Source: Allodiplogaster sudhausi
Lineage: Eukaryota > Nematoda > Chromadorea > Rhabditida > Diplogasteridae
Direction: 5' to 3'
Length of the DNA: 64,000 bases
Assembly: GCA_945643635.1 (NCBI GenBank)
Contig: CALZFC010000356.1
Location: forward strand, 2,946,001 to 3,010,000
Below are positions 36,116 through 47,442 of this stretch, one piece after another. Both the position numbers and the translations under genes were made by a program. The stretch's first letter is position 1, and each line of letters opens with the position of its first letter. Under the pieces are notes generated by a model, which saw only the letters and a program-made list of their open reading frames with translations, was not told the origin of the DNA and made no database searches.

Positions 36116-36270
36116 ACAAAAAAAGCGCCTGAGTACCCGGGAACTGAAAGAAAAGAAAAATAACGAGACGAAGAAGAAGAACAAGAGGAAGAAGAATTGG
36201 AACGTCCTAGAAGCTAACTCCCCGGCTGCCAAATGCAATAATGACAGCCACTCATCTCCCAGTATACTCT
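34474..36270. other. 3' flank of the repeat-protein gene and intergenic DNA
   Basis: CA-, CT- and GA-rich stretches (GA blocks at about 35665-35715 and 35865-35925; CT block at 36070-36112) and TATA/ATAC repeats at 34830-34870. No gene recognised. Confidence 0.55.
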
Positions 36271-36598
36271 CTGTGTCTCTCTGTTTCTCTCTCGCTCTCT
36301 TCTATTTCTCTTCTCTCTCTTCTCTCTCTCTTCTATCTCTCCATCACTCTCCCTCTCTATCTTTCTTTCTCCATCTTTCGGTCGTTCTTGCGTTCCTTTT
36401 AAACAGCATGCTCTTCCTATTATCGGGGACAGAGCGCCAAAGAAGAGGGCATAGTTCATTTATTCAGCCAACTAAATACTTTCCTGGCTGGTGATCTTTT
36501 GACAATGAAAAGTGTAAACTTACCTATTAACAAAAATGACGCGACATTCAAGTGCGATGCACACGCAGTTTAACGTTCATTTGATTAGTTGTAAATGT

Positions 36599-36791
36599 AA
36601 AGAATGTCTTGTTGTGTCTGCTGACGTGGAATACACACAAATGTTTCTTCGATTTCGTTTCCTTGTTGATAACGAAGAGAGACGGATACATATGATCTGC
36701 CTTTCCTGCAAGTCTCTTCGCTAAGCGTTGATCTTTGGCCAGCCGAACAGCGACGAAATATGCACGCTCGAAGAATGAAGCCCATACAAAC
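36599..36791. other. Block identical to 46862-47054 upstream of both proteases
   Basis: About 190 bp upstream of exon 1 show no difference from the matching block of unit B, by eye, while sequence on both sides differs every 10-20 bases. More than one frame is open on the minus strand, but no gene could be assigned. It could be a promoter or enhancer under constraint, or a gene-conversion tract. Confidence 0.55.
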
Positions 36792-37170
36792 AGACATTAT
36801 TTTGCTACTGAAATTTACTGTACAAGGCAATAAATTAATATACATATGTACACATGTATATGATTAATTGTAATAATTTCCACTGGAGCTATTTAGCAAA
36901 GTGGAGTTTTCTGTGGTTTGATATGACAGACACTTAATTAGTGCTCTAAATTTGTGTTTTGGCAGCAGACTAAACAAGGCCAGACGTTCGAAATGGCGAG
37001 ACCATTGTCGCCATCCCTTCGATCCGGTGGAAAGTCAGCAGCCTCTTCTCCCTCTGCCACAAGAGCCTGGAAAAAGGCTTCTTTCTGCCAGTAATAAGTT
37101 GGCATTTAAATTATTGATATTGTTAATTAAATTAATCAAATTTAGCTTTTTAACATATTCCTGAGCTTCA

Positions 37171-39229
37171 ATGACACCAGAAAGGATGATCTTAAAAATT
37201 GCTGGAATTTTATTACTTCTTCTTGCTGTGGTAGCCGCAGCACACTATCCAGGAGAGAACCGCCATCAGCATTACGCTAGAATCGTAAGCGCCGCTTCAA
37301 ATTCACCGAATCTTAAAACTCCTAAATAGCCTACACTAATAAAATTGGCTTCCCTATTTTTATTCCTTTTTTTAGAATACGGCTCTCGAGTCGAGCGCGC
37401 TGCTCAACGACAACTTTGAGAGCCAACAACAGCTCGAGTCACTGCAGGAGTGTCTGGCCGAAAGGAGGAGGCACGCGAGACACGAGCTGGCCACGTGCAC
37501 CAAGGGAAAGTGCACGCATGCGCAGCTGGAAGCTGCCAGGGTACGGTAGAAGGGCGGAAATGAGACTGAGTGGTCAAGGGTGAGGTACGGTGGAACACCG
37601 GAAATTACGGTAATGCGTTTGTGTGGGAAATTCCATTCACTCTACGTGCAGATTTGCTGCAAGTAAATGAGAGAGAAGCGATTTGAGATTGTGGCATGGA
37701 ACGAAGTGACAAATGAATTCATTCGATTTTTCTCGGTCGATGATTTACAAGAAACATTCTACTTTAATGGATTGAAGAGCGTATATAAGTTGGCACGATT
37801 TCTCAGGCATTCACCAGGAGTAGTCACCATCGCATCGCTGACGGAATATCAGGATGGTTAAACAAAGCAAATGATGCAATTGGCAGCGTACTCTACCAGG
37901 TTCATTGTCAAGCGCGCTGAGACAATTGATTGCTTATCGATGTTGACATTGTTATTGTACCAAATAGGGCGACATTCTTCTAAGCAAGCGACAGGCTGCG
38001 CAACTCGTATGGGAAACAAACCGACCGTCACGGCATAGGTGATTGCTTTAATTTTTTTTAATGTTAATAAGCAACTTACTTTTTTCACAGCATGTATTGT
38101 TTCCTGTTGAAATCAGTAAAAAAGCAGAAAAAAAACAATAGTATTTTTCCATTCTTTCAGGAGAATGGCGATCGCATTTGAAACTTCAAAGTGGAAAGTT
38201 GACGAGCCAATTTGTTTTGAATTCGGCAACATGAGTCAGTAGTCGTTTGTAGAGAAATGTCATGTTCAGAAGGAAGTGAAAACAAAGTATAATGAAATAT
38301 AAATGAGGAAAATGCTAGAATGGTGTTACATATCTAGATTATAAAGGCTGTACATATCAAAATGTTGTATACTTACACTTATACTTTATTAAAGCATACC
38401 TATATGTATCTGTACATTATAAATGTTGCAAGGATGAGCAAGTCACAGAAAGAACAGAATGGATTGTAAACGAACGGATTGTAAGCATGCAGATTTCCAG
38501 GCGACGCGCGCGCCGCACGCATACGCGAAGCACTCGACCACTGGTCACGACAGACTTGCATCGACTTCAAGGAAGGAAAATGCACGAGCGGGGGACTGCG
38601 CTTCATTCTTGGTCTCGAAGACATACAATTCAATAGACCTGATTCTTACGGTATTAACCGTATAAAATACGAATGAACTGTTGCTCATCAAGATGATGGC
38701 TGCTGGAGCTACGTCGGCCGTATCAGCACCAATTCTGGCTTCCAGGAAATCTCTATCGGATACGGCTGCGAGTCGGCAAGCAAAATTAATACTATTAGTT
38801 TTGCTACACATTTAAATATTGTCATGAATATTATTAACTCTAAACGTTCAGTTCTCAACAATTTGCCATGAAATTGGCCATGCGCTTGGTCTCTGGCACG
38901 CACAGGTTCGCGATTTTGTTTCAGTTCATTTTATTTATTTATTCTCGTTTTCATCTGCTATACATTTTGGAAGCCTATTTTCAAAATCTAAGCGTTTAAT
39001 TATGCATGCTCCAATCATTTCAAAATTTTATTTTATTTATTTTATTAAAAAAAGTAATTTTAAGGCCCGTCCAGATCGCGACGACTTTATTTCGCTAAAC
39101 GTCGCGAACATCCAAGACGAGTATCTAGATCAGTTCGACAAGGCAAGCGGAAAAAAGGCAGCAGTGCCGATGAACGGAAAATAAAACCAATAATGTTATT
39201 CAGAATTATTGCAGAAGAACATATAAGAA

Positions 39230-39282
<53 letters not shown>

Positions 39283-42200
39283 GTATGTATATATATATTT
39301 GTTTAATGGAAAGTAAATTAATTTGTAGCTTAAAAATTTTCGTTCATCTGACTGCAGGCTATATTTATCACACATCTACTAATTGTAAGTAAAAACTGCA
39401 GCAAACGAAAGAAACCCTCAACCACTACGAGATCAGCTACGACATCAGCAGCATAATGCATTACGAATCACGTCAGAGAACGTTTTTGAAACTTTAAAAA
39501 CTATCCATTGAAAGATAAGTGATACACTTAAGAGAGCCTCTCAGTAAGGGTCAAGGAGCGTCTGCCCTAGAAATTCATAATTTTTCTACAACCTTGAAAA
39601 CATTACGAGGGATGTATCTAGTGTTCATAACGAAGTCTAGGCGGTCAGAAAGTTTAGAAATAATTTTTTCACTTAGATATAAGTCGTAATGTTCATAAAA
39701 TTTGGATGACCATAACTACAGTTTTTGTGTTTTTGGCCAAATTCTGGTGTTAAAATACTCATTCTTTGGATCATTAATGGGTCATATAGACCGAATTACC
39801 ACATAATATTTATTCTACAAGAAAGAGCAGTTAAAACTGAGTCGGGCACAGCTTTTTAATCAAAATCTGAGGATACCTTTTTTGGGAATATGTATTTGAA
39901 TGCAGACTGTTGAAGGAGATATTGCTGAATATTTTTTTGCAATTATTTCAAATTAGTTCTTTTGAAACATCTAGCACCCAATAATGGGTATTCCAGGATT
40001 CTTTGAAGTTCTTTCATGATATACCACTCAAAAGTACCCTAAAAGTCAAGAAATTTCATTTTTACGAGCCTAGAAGGCGAAATAAATGTATGAAAACTCC
40101 TTCGAAGCCAACTATCAGGTGATTTGTAAATTTGATTACCAAAAAGGTCATAACCATTCGAAAGAGCAGAGACTTTTACATAATATATCCTTCGAAGAAA
40201 ATGCAAAACCTTGAATATTTTTAAGAAATCTTGAAATTTCGAAAAAATTCGGCGACAGGATTCGACTATTTTGAGCTGTTCTGCGAAAGCTGGTGCCAAT
40301 GGAACTTATGTTCTGAAAACTGTGCCATAAGGTTTTTTGAGACGAGAAACATAAATTTGACGTTCATTTTCTACTTTTGAGTACCATCCATGGTACGCTT
40401 GATCGAAATGAAATTTTTCTGCATATTATATTTCATTCTTCAGGCAAAAGTACCATGGATTATACTCAAAAGTAGAAAATGAACGTCAAATTTATGTTTA
40501 TCGCCTCAAAAAACCTTATGGCACAGTTTTCAGAACATAAGTTCCATTGGTACCATTTATCTCAGAACAGCTCAAAATAGTCGAATCCAGTCGTCGATTT
40601 TTTTTTCGAAATTTCAAGATTCTTAAACATGAACTGGTATTGCTCTTTCATCGGTGGATATATTATGCAAAAGTCTCTGCTCTTTCGAACGGTTATGACC
40701 GTTTTGACACTGCGGCTCAAAAATGGCCTGATAGTTGGCTCCGAATAGGTTTTCATACATTTATTTCACCAGCAATTCTCGTAAAAATGAAATTTCATGA
40801 CTTTTAGAATACTTTTGAGTGGTATATCATGAAAGAACTTCAAAGAATCCTGGAATACATATTATTGGGTGCTAGATGTTTCAAAAAAACTAATTTGAAA
40901 TAATTGCAAAAAAATATTCAGCAATATCGCCTTCAACAGTCTGCATTCAAATACATATTCCCAAAAAAGTATCCTCAGATTTTGATTAAAAAGCTGTACC
41001 CGACTCAGTTTTAACTGCTCTTTCTTGTAGAATAAATATTATGTGGTAATTCGGTCTATATGACCCATTAATGATCCAAAGAATGAGCATTTTAACACCA
41101 GAATTTGGCCAAAAACACAAAAAGTCAATTTTAGGCCTTTAGACTAATTTCTTTTGCATACAAAGTATAGAGAGTCGCACATTTCGAGTAAAAGTGAACG
41201 ATTCTCTCTCGTCTGTCTTTCCAGCCTCTTCAGGTGTCCCGCAGGGATCCGTGCTCTCTCCTCTTTTGTTCAGTCTGTACATATCTGATCTTCCTCTGGT
41301 TCTTTCTCATCTTCCTCTGGTTAAAATTTCTCTTTTTGCAGATGATATGAAGCTTTTCACCCCTTTCGATTCAACCACCCAGGGGATAGCCCATTTTCAA
41401 CTCTCACATGCTGCAATTGCAATTCAAAACTACTGCCAAAACATGCAGTTGGAAGTCGCACACAAAAAGTGCGTCGTTTTGCACTTAGGCAAAAATAACC
41501 CCCGTCTGCCTTACTACGTATCTCGCACGTTTCCTACTCTGTCTCACTCTCCTTCCTCGCTCTCTCTATCTCGAACTCTTCAAGACTCTTCTCTAGCTTT
41601 CTCTGTCGCTAGTGAAGCTGTACGAGATCTAGGTGTTTTGATAGATGACAAGTTATCCTTCAATGATCATATTAAATCTGTAAGCTCTAAAGCCCTTCGA
41701 CTAGTATATGCACTCTTTAGAATTCTAAAGTCGAATATCTCGCAGCATTACATTCGTGCTTATAAATGCTTCGTTCTTCCAATACTAGAATTCGCATCAC
41801 CGGTATGGTCTCCCTTTAGAATTATGCAAATTAGATCATTAGAGAATGTTCAGAAAGTTTTTAGTAGATTACTATATGTTCGTTGTAACAAGTTCCAGCT
41901 CAATTTTAGGAATATTCCATCATACGTTGACCGTCTAGTATTATTCAATTTTCCGAGGCCGGGCAGTGGCGCCCCCGGCTTGGTACGACTCGTGTGCGTC
42001 GATTCCCTATCCCCCCCTTCCTCCCCAACATATTAGATCATTCGATTTAAGCAAACATTCCTTCCTATATTTTGTGCTGTCACATCGAAATATTAATTTC
42101 ATGTACGATAAATAAATAAATAAATAAGTTTGAAAGAAATTATGGTTTGCAGCCAAAGCCGAAATTTTCTCAGAAACCCATATTCAAATGCAGATACCCG

Positions 42201-44236
42201 AAAAAGTATCCGAGATTTTTCCTCGCAGAAACATATTCTGTGTAGTTTTTCCTGCTCTTTCTCATGGACCATTCGGTTTTTTGGACGTAATAGTAAAAAA
42301 AAAGTTATTGCCTGAAAACGAATTTTTAAAAACTTAAATTGGAGAAAAGTCATATAAATTTTATTTTTCGAAAATGGTGTCCATGGACTTATTTGTGTAG
42401 TTTTGAACGAGGAATCGAACAGTGAAAAGATTATTGAGAAATATTAAGTATAACGGTAGTTATGGTCATCCAAAGTTTATGAACATTACAACTTATATCT
42501 AAGTGAAAAAAAAAATTTTCTAAACTTTCTGACCGCCTAGACTTCGTTATGAACACTAGATACATCCCTCGTAATGTTTTCAAGGTTGTAGAAAAATTAT
42601 GAATTTCTAGGGCAGGCGTCCATAGCGGCCTCCTTGAGTCTTACAGAGAGGCTCTCTTAATCGATTTTCCTACATACATACATACATTTTAGATGCCTTT
42701 GCGAAAAATCACAGTGAATTTACAATCGTGACAAAGGATCCAAGATACCAGGTTGGTACATAAACAAGCAAAAGAAGGAGATTAGTTGTCCTTTTGCATT
42801 CATTAGGAGTCTCTCCGCTGCAGCTGGTGGCCATCGTTCGCCGATGTCAAAACAATCAACCTTCACTTGTGTAATAGTACGCTTTTTTGCACTACACTTT
42901 TGCTTTCGTTTGGTTTTTTAAACTAATTTTTCTGTCACAAAAACAAATCATTCCTCAACATTTCCCTCCCATCGACTAGAAGTCTGCACGAAATTTCCCT
43001 CACATCGACTAGAAGTATGCACGAACGACTTGGAGTGTGAGAACCTCGGCTATCCGAATCCGCGAAACTGCGCAGAGTGCAAGGTGTGCCGTTGCCATGC
43101 TTATACCAACCTAAATATGTATATATATAGATATAGTTTTTTTTTAAGAAAAATCTATCTCAATTTTTTCTGGGAAAGAGGAGTAAAGACTAACCTAAAG
43201 AAATGGCTCATCGCATTTCTCTAATCAAACACCGCCATTTCTAGTGTCCGGCCGCGTTCGCTGGCCCAACATGCGCCGATAGACATCCCGGCAATGGCAT
43301 CGACGCTGGGAAAGAGCACTGCGGCGCGATCTTTATGGTTGGAATGGCCGCCCTTCCTCTATTCTCTTCTATTCGTACGGCGGAGTTCATAACAAGAAAA
43401 GTATACATACCAATAAACACAATCAAGATCAAGCGCATAAATAAATAAATAAATAAATATATATATATATATATATATATATTTCGGGAGGAGCTCATAA
43501 GAAGCTGGTCATCCTGACAAATTCCTCCTTCCTTTCTCCTTCTCTCAGGCTGAATATGTCTGGACCGAAGTGAAGGGTTCGGTGGGCGTTGCTGACTCCA
43601 AGCTCTACGACTACCCACACGAGTGCTTCTGGCATATTAGGGTTTGAATTCTGGTCCAAATAAATATATAGAAAAAATAATTGCATTTGCATAAAAACAT
43701 AGTGTCTGCACATGATTTAAAAATAAATTTGAATTTCCCGCCCGCAGGCGCCGGAAGGTTGCCGCATCGAAATGTTCGTGTCGGTCGTGCCGAGCACAGC
43801 ATGCACGACGTCGTGCAGAGCGCAAGGAATCCAGATCAACATTGGCCGCCTGGATGCAGCGCCCATCTCGTTGGTGACGTCTCAAAAATTTGCATACCTA
43901 ATTTACATTTTTGCATATTTGAGACCATTTATAAATTTCGACTTCTTTCCTTTTATTGAAATCTACGGCAGAGAAATTGAACATTGTTTTTTTTTCGCCA
44001 AAATAACTTTCAATCTTATACTAGATGCAGTAATAATAAATAATTTTTTATTTGAAAAATTTTTTTAAAAAGAGAGAGAGAAATAGGCAATACTAATTTG
44101 CAGTTACTGCTGCGGGAACTGCGAGCCGCGCAAGCTGGAGAGTGAGAGCGACCTCGTCGTCGTGCGTGTCTTCTCGCACTGGGGCGTCGCCAAGTATCGC
44201 TACTGGTTCAGGCTCAAGCAAGGAGAGAATGCATGA
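37171..44236 (+). CDS. Astacin-EGF-CUB zinc metalloprotease, copy A
   Basis: A secreted protease of the nematode NAS type. Exons: 37171-37284, 37376-37545, 38161-38234, 38501-38650, 38693-38775, 38852-38905, 39065-39142, 39402-39471, 42693-42751, 42807-42870, 43016-43083, 43245-43337, 43549-43641, 43748-43878, 44104-44236; 1,434 nt, 477 residues, all phases match. Signal peptide at residues 1-24, short pro-region, then astacin domain with zinc motif HEIGHALGLWH (His203, Glu204, His207, His213), RPDRDD, and Met-turn SIMHY (Met260, Tyr262). An EGF-like module (about 305-345) and a CUB domain (about 355-475, ending with a CC pair and a VVVRVFSHW strand) follow. Odd: the conserved Glu after the third His is Ala (HAQ). 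Two introns use GC donors. A 3.1 kb transposon sits in intron 8. Poly(A) signal aataaa at 44291. Confidence 0.93.
39232..39281. repeat. (AT)n microsatellite in intron 7 of protease A
   Basis: About 24 AT repeats; the matching intron of copy B lacks them, so the expansion is younger than the duplication. A second AT run of about 12 units lies at 43459-43482, in intron 12. Confidence 0.9.
39528..42660. mobile_element. Palindromic TTAA element, copy 2, in intron 8 of protease A
   Basis: Same family as copy 1: TTAAGAGAGCCTCTC at the left, its reverse complement at the right, TTAA shared by otherwise different flanks (acac and tcga). The centre of symmetry is near 40415. Relative to copy 1, the left arm lacks about 440 bp (copy 1 positions about 1187-1626) and the right arm lost 59 bp (copy 1 positions 3076-3134) where a LINE inserted. 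The matching intron of copy B (49628-49698) is only 71 bp and empty. Confidence 0.92.
41170..42127 (+). mobile_element. 5'-truncated LINE (CR1/Jockey-like) inside the TTAA element
   Basis: An open frame at 41194-42036 carries reverse-transcriptase hallmarks: GVPQGSVLSPLLFSLY, then FADDMKLF (catalytic Asp-Asp at about residues 50-51) and RDLGVLIDDKLSF, typical of CR1/Jockey-type elements. The 5' part, with endonuclease and the first RT motifs, is missing, and the C-terminal end is cut by a deletion (around 41955). It ends in aataaataaataaat, a TAAA-type tail. It is dead on arrival. Confidence 0.9.
42960..43025 (+). repeat. 33 bp tandem duplication over the EGF exon acceptor
   Basis: Two copies of a unit running from atttccctc to gcacgaa, each with a gactagaag acceptor. 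Copy B has one. The insert is a multiple of three, and using the upstream acceptor keeps the frame open and adds 11 codons. Confidence 0.85.
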
Positions 44237-44698
44237 AGAAAGGGGCAATCTCCTTTTATAAGTTATATACTCAATGCTATTTTTGTATCAAATAAATAAC
44301 TTTTACGAACAAAGCAAATAAAGAAAGATGCGGCATAGTACTGCAGAAAATGTGACAGATGGAGATGGGGTATGAGAGAGAGAGAGTGAGAAAAGAGAGA
44401 CAAAGGGAAAATGGAAAGAGTACGTGAGTACGTGCCAAAGAGAACAAGAAGTTTAGAGAATTCAAGAAGAATTCATACGATTTACCTGATTGAAAAGAGC
44501 ATTCGTGATTTGTGACTGTTTCCTAATGAGCATTCATAAATTCAAATCTTGGAGAGATGAATAGAGAAAGAGGGAGGCGTCATCTCTCTGTCATTCCTAC
44601 CCAATTCTCCCTTTACGACTGGTCGACTCGACTGGCAACTCTCTGCGCGTTGGCTCGAGCCAGAGCCAAGGAACACTACGAAGAGAGCGGCAGCAACA

Positions 44699-45931
44699 AT
44701 GACGTCTTCCAGCAGCAGCAGCAGCGGTGCTATCCCTGTTGGGGGGGCATGATTTTTTCCAAGTTTCTAAGGAATGTTTTGCACCATCTACTTACGGTTG
44801 AAAGCTGTCTATTAGTGCTTATTTTTCGAGCTGAACGAGACTATGACATCGAAAACGTCAATTAAGCTACTTAATCTAACATTTCTGTGCAAATAAACAT
44901 TCCTTAGAAACTTGGAAAAAATCATGCCCCCCCCAACAGGGATCGCACCGCAGCAGCCAAGGCTCCTTCGTCAGCGACTACAGGTAGTGACATTTTCCAT
45001 ATCCTTGCAAAAAAAAATAGTAAAGCAAATTATTTCAAATTTTAAATGGTATTTCTTTTTGAGCGGATTCAAAGAGTGAAGGTAAAAATCACTCAAAATA
45101 ATTTTGTTTCATTCGAAGATTCCACTCATCAAAGAGGAATTAATCATTGGAGATTTTGAGCAAAAATATGTTTTTGAACATTTTTGACAGGAGTATTTAA
45201 TCTTCTCCCCTTCCATCTCCTAGGTCGTCGACTGCCTCGTCGGAAGCGTCTTCAGAGGACGCGCTGACCCCGCCGACTGCGCCCGCCGCTCCGGCCTTCT
45301 ACTGGCAGCCGCGTACGTATGTGAATGTACACGCGTGGCTCGCCTTCTTCCCTCCCTCCGTCCCGCCCGCCGCTCCCGGCTGGTGCTCTGACAGCTACGG
45401 GAACATGCTTCTGCCACCGCTGCCGCCCGCCTTCTTCAAGCCGCGGGTTCAAGCTATCTCAGCTCATTCATCAATTCGGGATATCAAAAGAGTGAATCTT
45501 TAGCTGTTACTGATCAAAGTGATAAGGGAATGAGAGGATTGAATCAACATAATCACCTCCTCATCATGAATCTTGATGCTTCCTTGACAGGGACGCAATT
45601 ACTCTTTGTCATTTGCTTGCGTAATCTCAAATACCTATTTCCCCTCAGTATTCCTCAGTTCTACTTCTCAGGCTCGCCTTCTTATGGTTCAGTGACAGTG
45701 CCGTAAGTGATAGAATTGTAATGCATGATAACTGGCATTCCTGAATTGGCCGGTATCTCCCTTGAACTGGCTCTCCCCTGAGCAGGCTCTCCCTTAACCT
45801 GGCTCTCACCTTGAGGTGGGTCTCCCTCGAGGAAGCTCTTCCTTTAGGTGCACGCGTCGCTGTTCTCCGAGCTGGAAGTCGACCACATCGACGGCATCTT
45901 CCCGCCCTTCCACAGGAAGGAGCATCCCTAG
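44699..45931 (+). pseudogene. Copy A of the unidentified four-exon gene, broken by a foldback element
   Basis: It matches the intact gene at 51622-52609. The start codon is kept (ATG 44699), but a 224 bp element interrupts exon 1 inside the AGC (Ser) run; reading on meets a stop after about 16 codons. Exons 2 (45224-45446), 3 (45649-45702) and 4 (45848-45931) remain open with good splice sites. Unless the element is spliced out, the protein is lost. Confidence 0.82.
44726..44949. mobile_element. Foldback/MITE element in exon 1 of the broken gene
   Basis: Terminal inverted repeats of about 55 bp: GGTGC, then atccctgtt, a G-run, catgattttttccaag, and the mirror image at the right end finishing GCACC. 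The C/G-runs at the two ends differ by one base. The core is about 110 bp. Flanking GCAGCAGC on both sides may be the target duplication, but the site is an AGC repeat, so its length (5-8 bp) is uncertain. Unit B has an empty site. Confidence 0.92.
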
Positions 45932-46479
45932 GAGAGGAGAGATGAAGAAGAAGAGTGACATCTGAATCAAAGCCACTTTTTCAGGCTTTCCCTCCTTCAC
46001 TCCTCCTTAGCTCCCTTTAATACTGATATAAAGATAAGAATGTTAATCGTGTTTTGCTGTTCTCCACATGATAACTATGAACAACATAACCATGTGAGAA
46101 GGTTTAAACGGTGACAAAAAAAAAAGATTTTTTCATGGCGTTGTGTGGGGAAATGTAATGATAAAATTTTGGCCAGGTGAAAAGGGTTGCCGGATTCAGG
46201 CACCCCACCGTTATGTGCAATAATTGGAATTAATCAGGACGTTTATCGAGATTGAAAAATGGAAATTCATCACAATCTTCGTCCATTATCAATTACAGTT
46301 GGTCGCATGTTACATACAATAAGTGCAAATAGAGAGATAGCGCGCGCGAGACAGAGAGCGAGAGAGAGAGATCGCGATAAAGTGAGAGGGAGAGCGCGAG
46401 AGCGCACGAGAAAGAAGGAGAGCGAAAGAGCAAGAGAGTAGTCGTCAATGAGAATGAGAATCCGTTCTAGCAGTTCTCT
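45932..46479. other. Spacer between the two duplicated units
   Basis: No gene seen. The right part (about 46330-46440) is a GA block with interspersed CG, and unit B starts in the CT block that follows. Confidence 0.6.
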
Positions 46480-46597
46480 CTCTTTCTTTCTCGCTCTCTT
46501 CAACTGCTTTTCTCTCTCTTCTCTCTTTTCTCTCTCTCTCTCTCTTTCTCTCTCTTCTCTCTCTCTTCTATTTTTCTCTCTCTCTTCTATCTCTCCA

Positions 46598-46636
<39 letters not shown>

Positions 46637-47442
46637 CTCTATCTTTTGGTCGTTCTCGCGTTCCTTCTAGACGGCATGTTCTTCCTATTGGGACAGAGCG
46701 CCAAAGAAGAGGGCATAGTTCATTTATTCAGCCAACTAAATACTTTCCTGGCTGGTGATCTTTTGACAATGAGACGTGTAAACTTACCTATTAACAAAAG
46801 TGACGCGACAGTCAAGTGCGATGCACACGCAGTTTAGTTCATTTGATTAGTTGTATATGTGAAGAATGTCTTGTTGTGTCTGCTGACGTGGAATACACAC
46901 AAATGTTTCTTCGATTTCGTTTCCTTGTTGATAACGAAGAGAGACGGATACATATGATCTGCCTTTCCTGCAAGTCTCTTCGCTAAGCGTTGATCTTTGG
47001 CCAGCCGAACAGCGACGAAATATGCACGCTCGAAGAATGAAGCCCATACAAACAGAAATTATTTTGTTACTGAAATTGACTGTACACGGCAATCAATGAA
47101 TATACAAATGTGTACATATAAGATTAATTGTAATAATTTCCACTTACGCTATTAGGCACCGTGGAGTTCTCTGTGGTTTGATATGGCCGACTCTTAATTA
47201 GTGCTCTAAAGTAGTGTTTTGACGGCAGACTAAACAAGGCGAGACGTTCGAAATGGCGAGACCGTTGTCGCCCTCCCTTCGATCCGTTGGAAAGTCAGCA
47301 ACTCTTTTTCTTCCTTCTACGCCACCAGAGCCAGGAAAAAGGCATCTTTCTTCCAGTTATTAGTTGGCATTTAAATTATTGATATTGTTAAGTAAATAAA
47401 TCAAATTTAGCTTTTTAACATCGACGTTATTCCTGAGCTTCA

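Larger units (their letters stand above)
36275..46070 (+). repeat. Tandem duplication, unit A
   Basis: It matches unit B (about 46480-52745) from within a CT microsatellite to a ctccacatg sequence after the second gene. It contains the protease gene A, the broken downstream gene, a palindromic TTAA element and a foldback element. Removing the two insertions leaves about 6.4 kb, close to the 6.3 kb of unit B. Both left borders fall inside CT repeats, so unequal exchange at a microsatellite is a likely origin. Confidence 0.88.
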
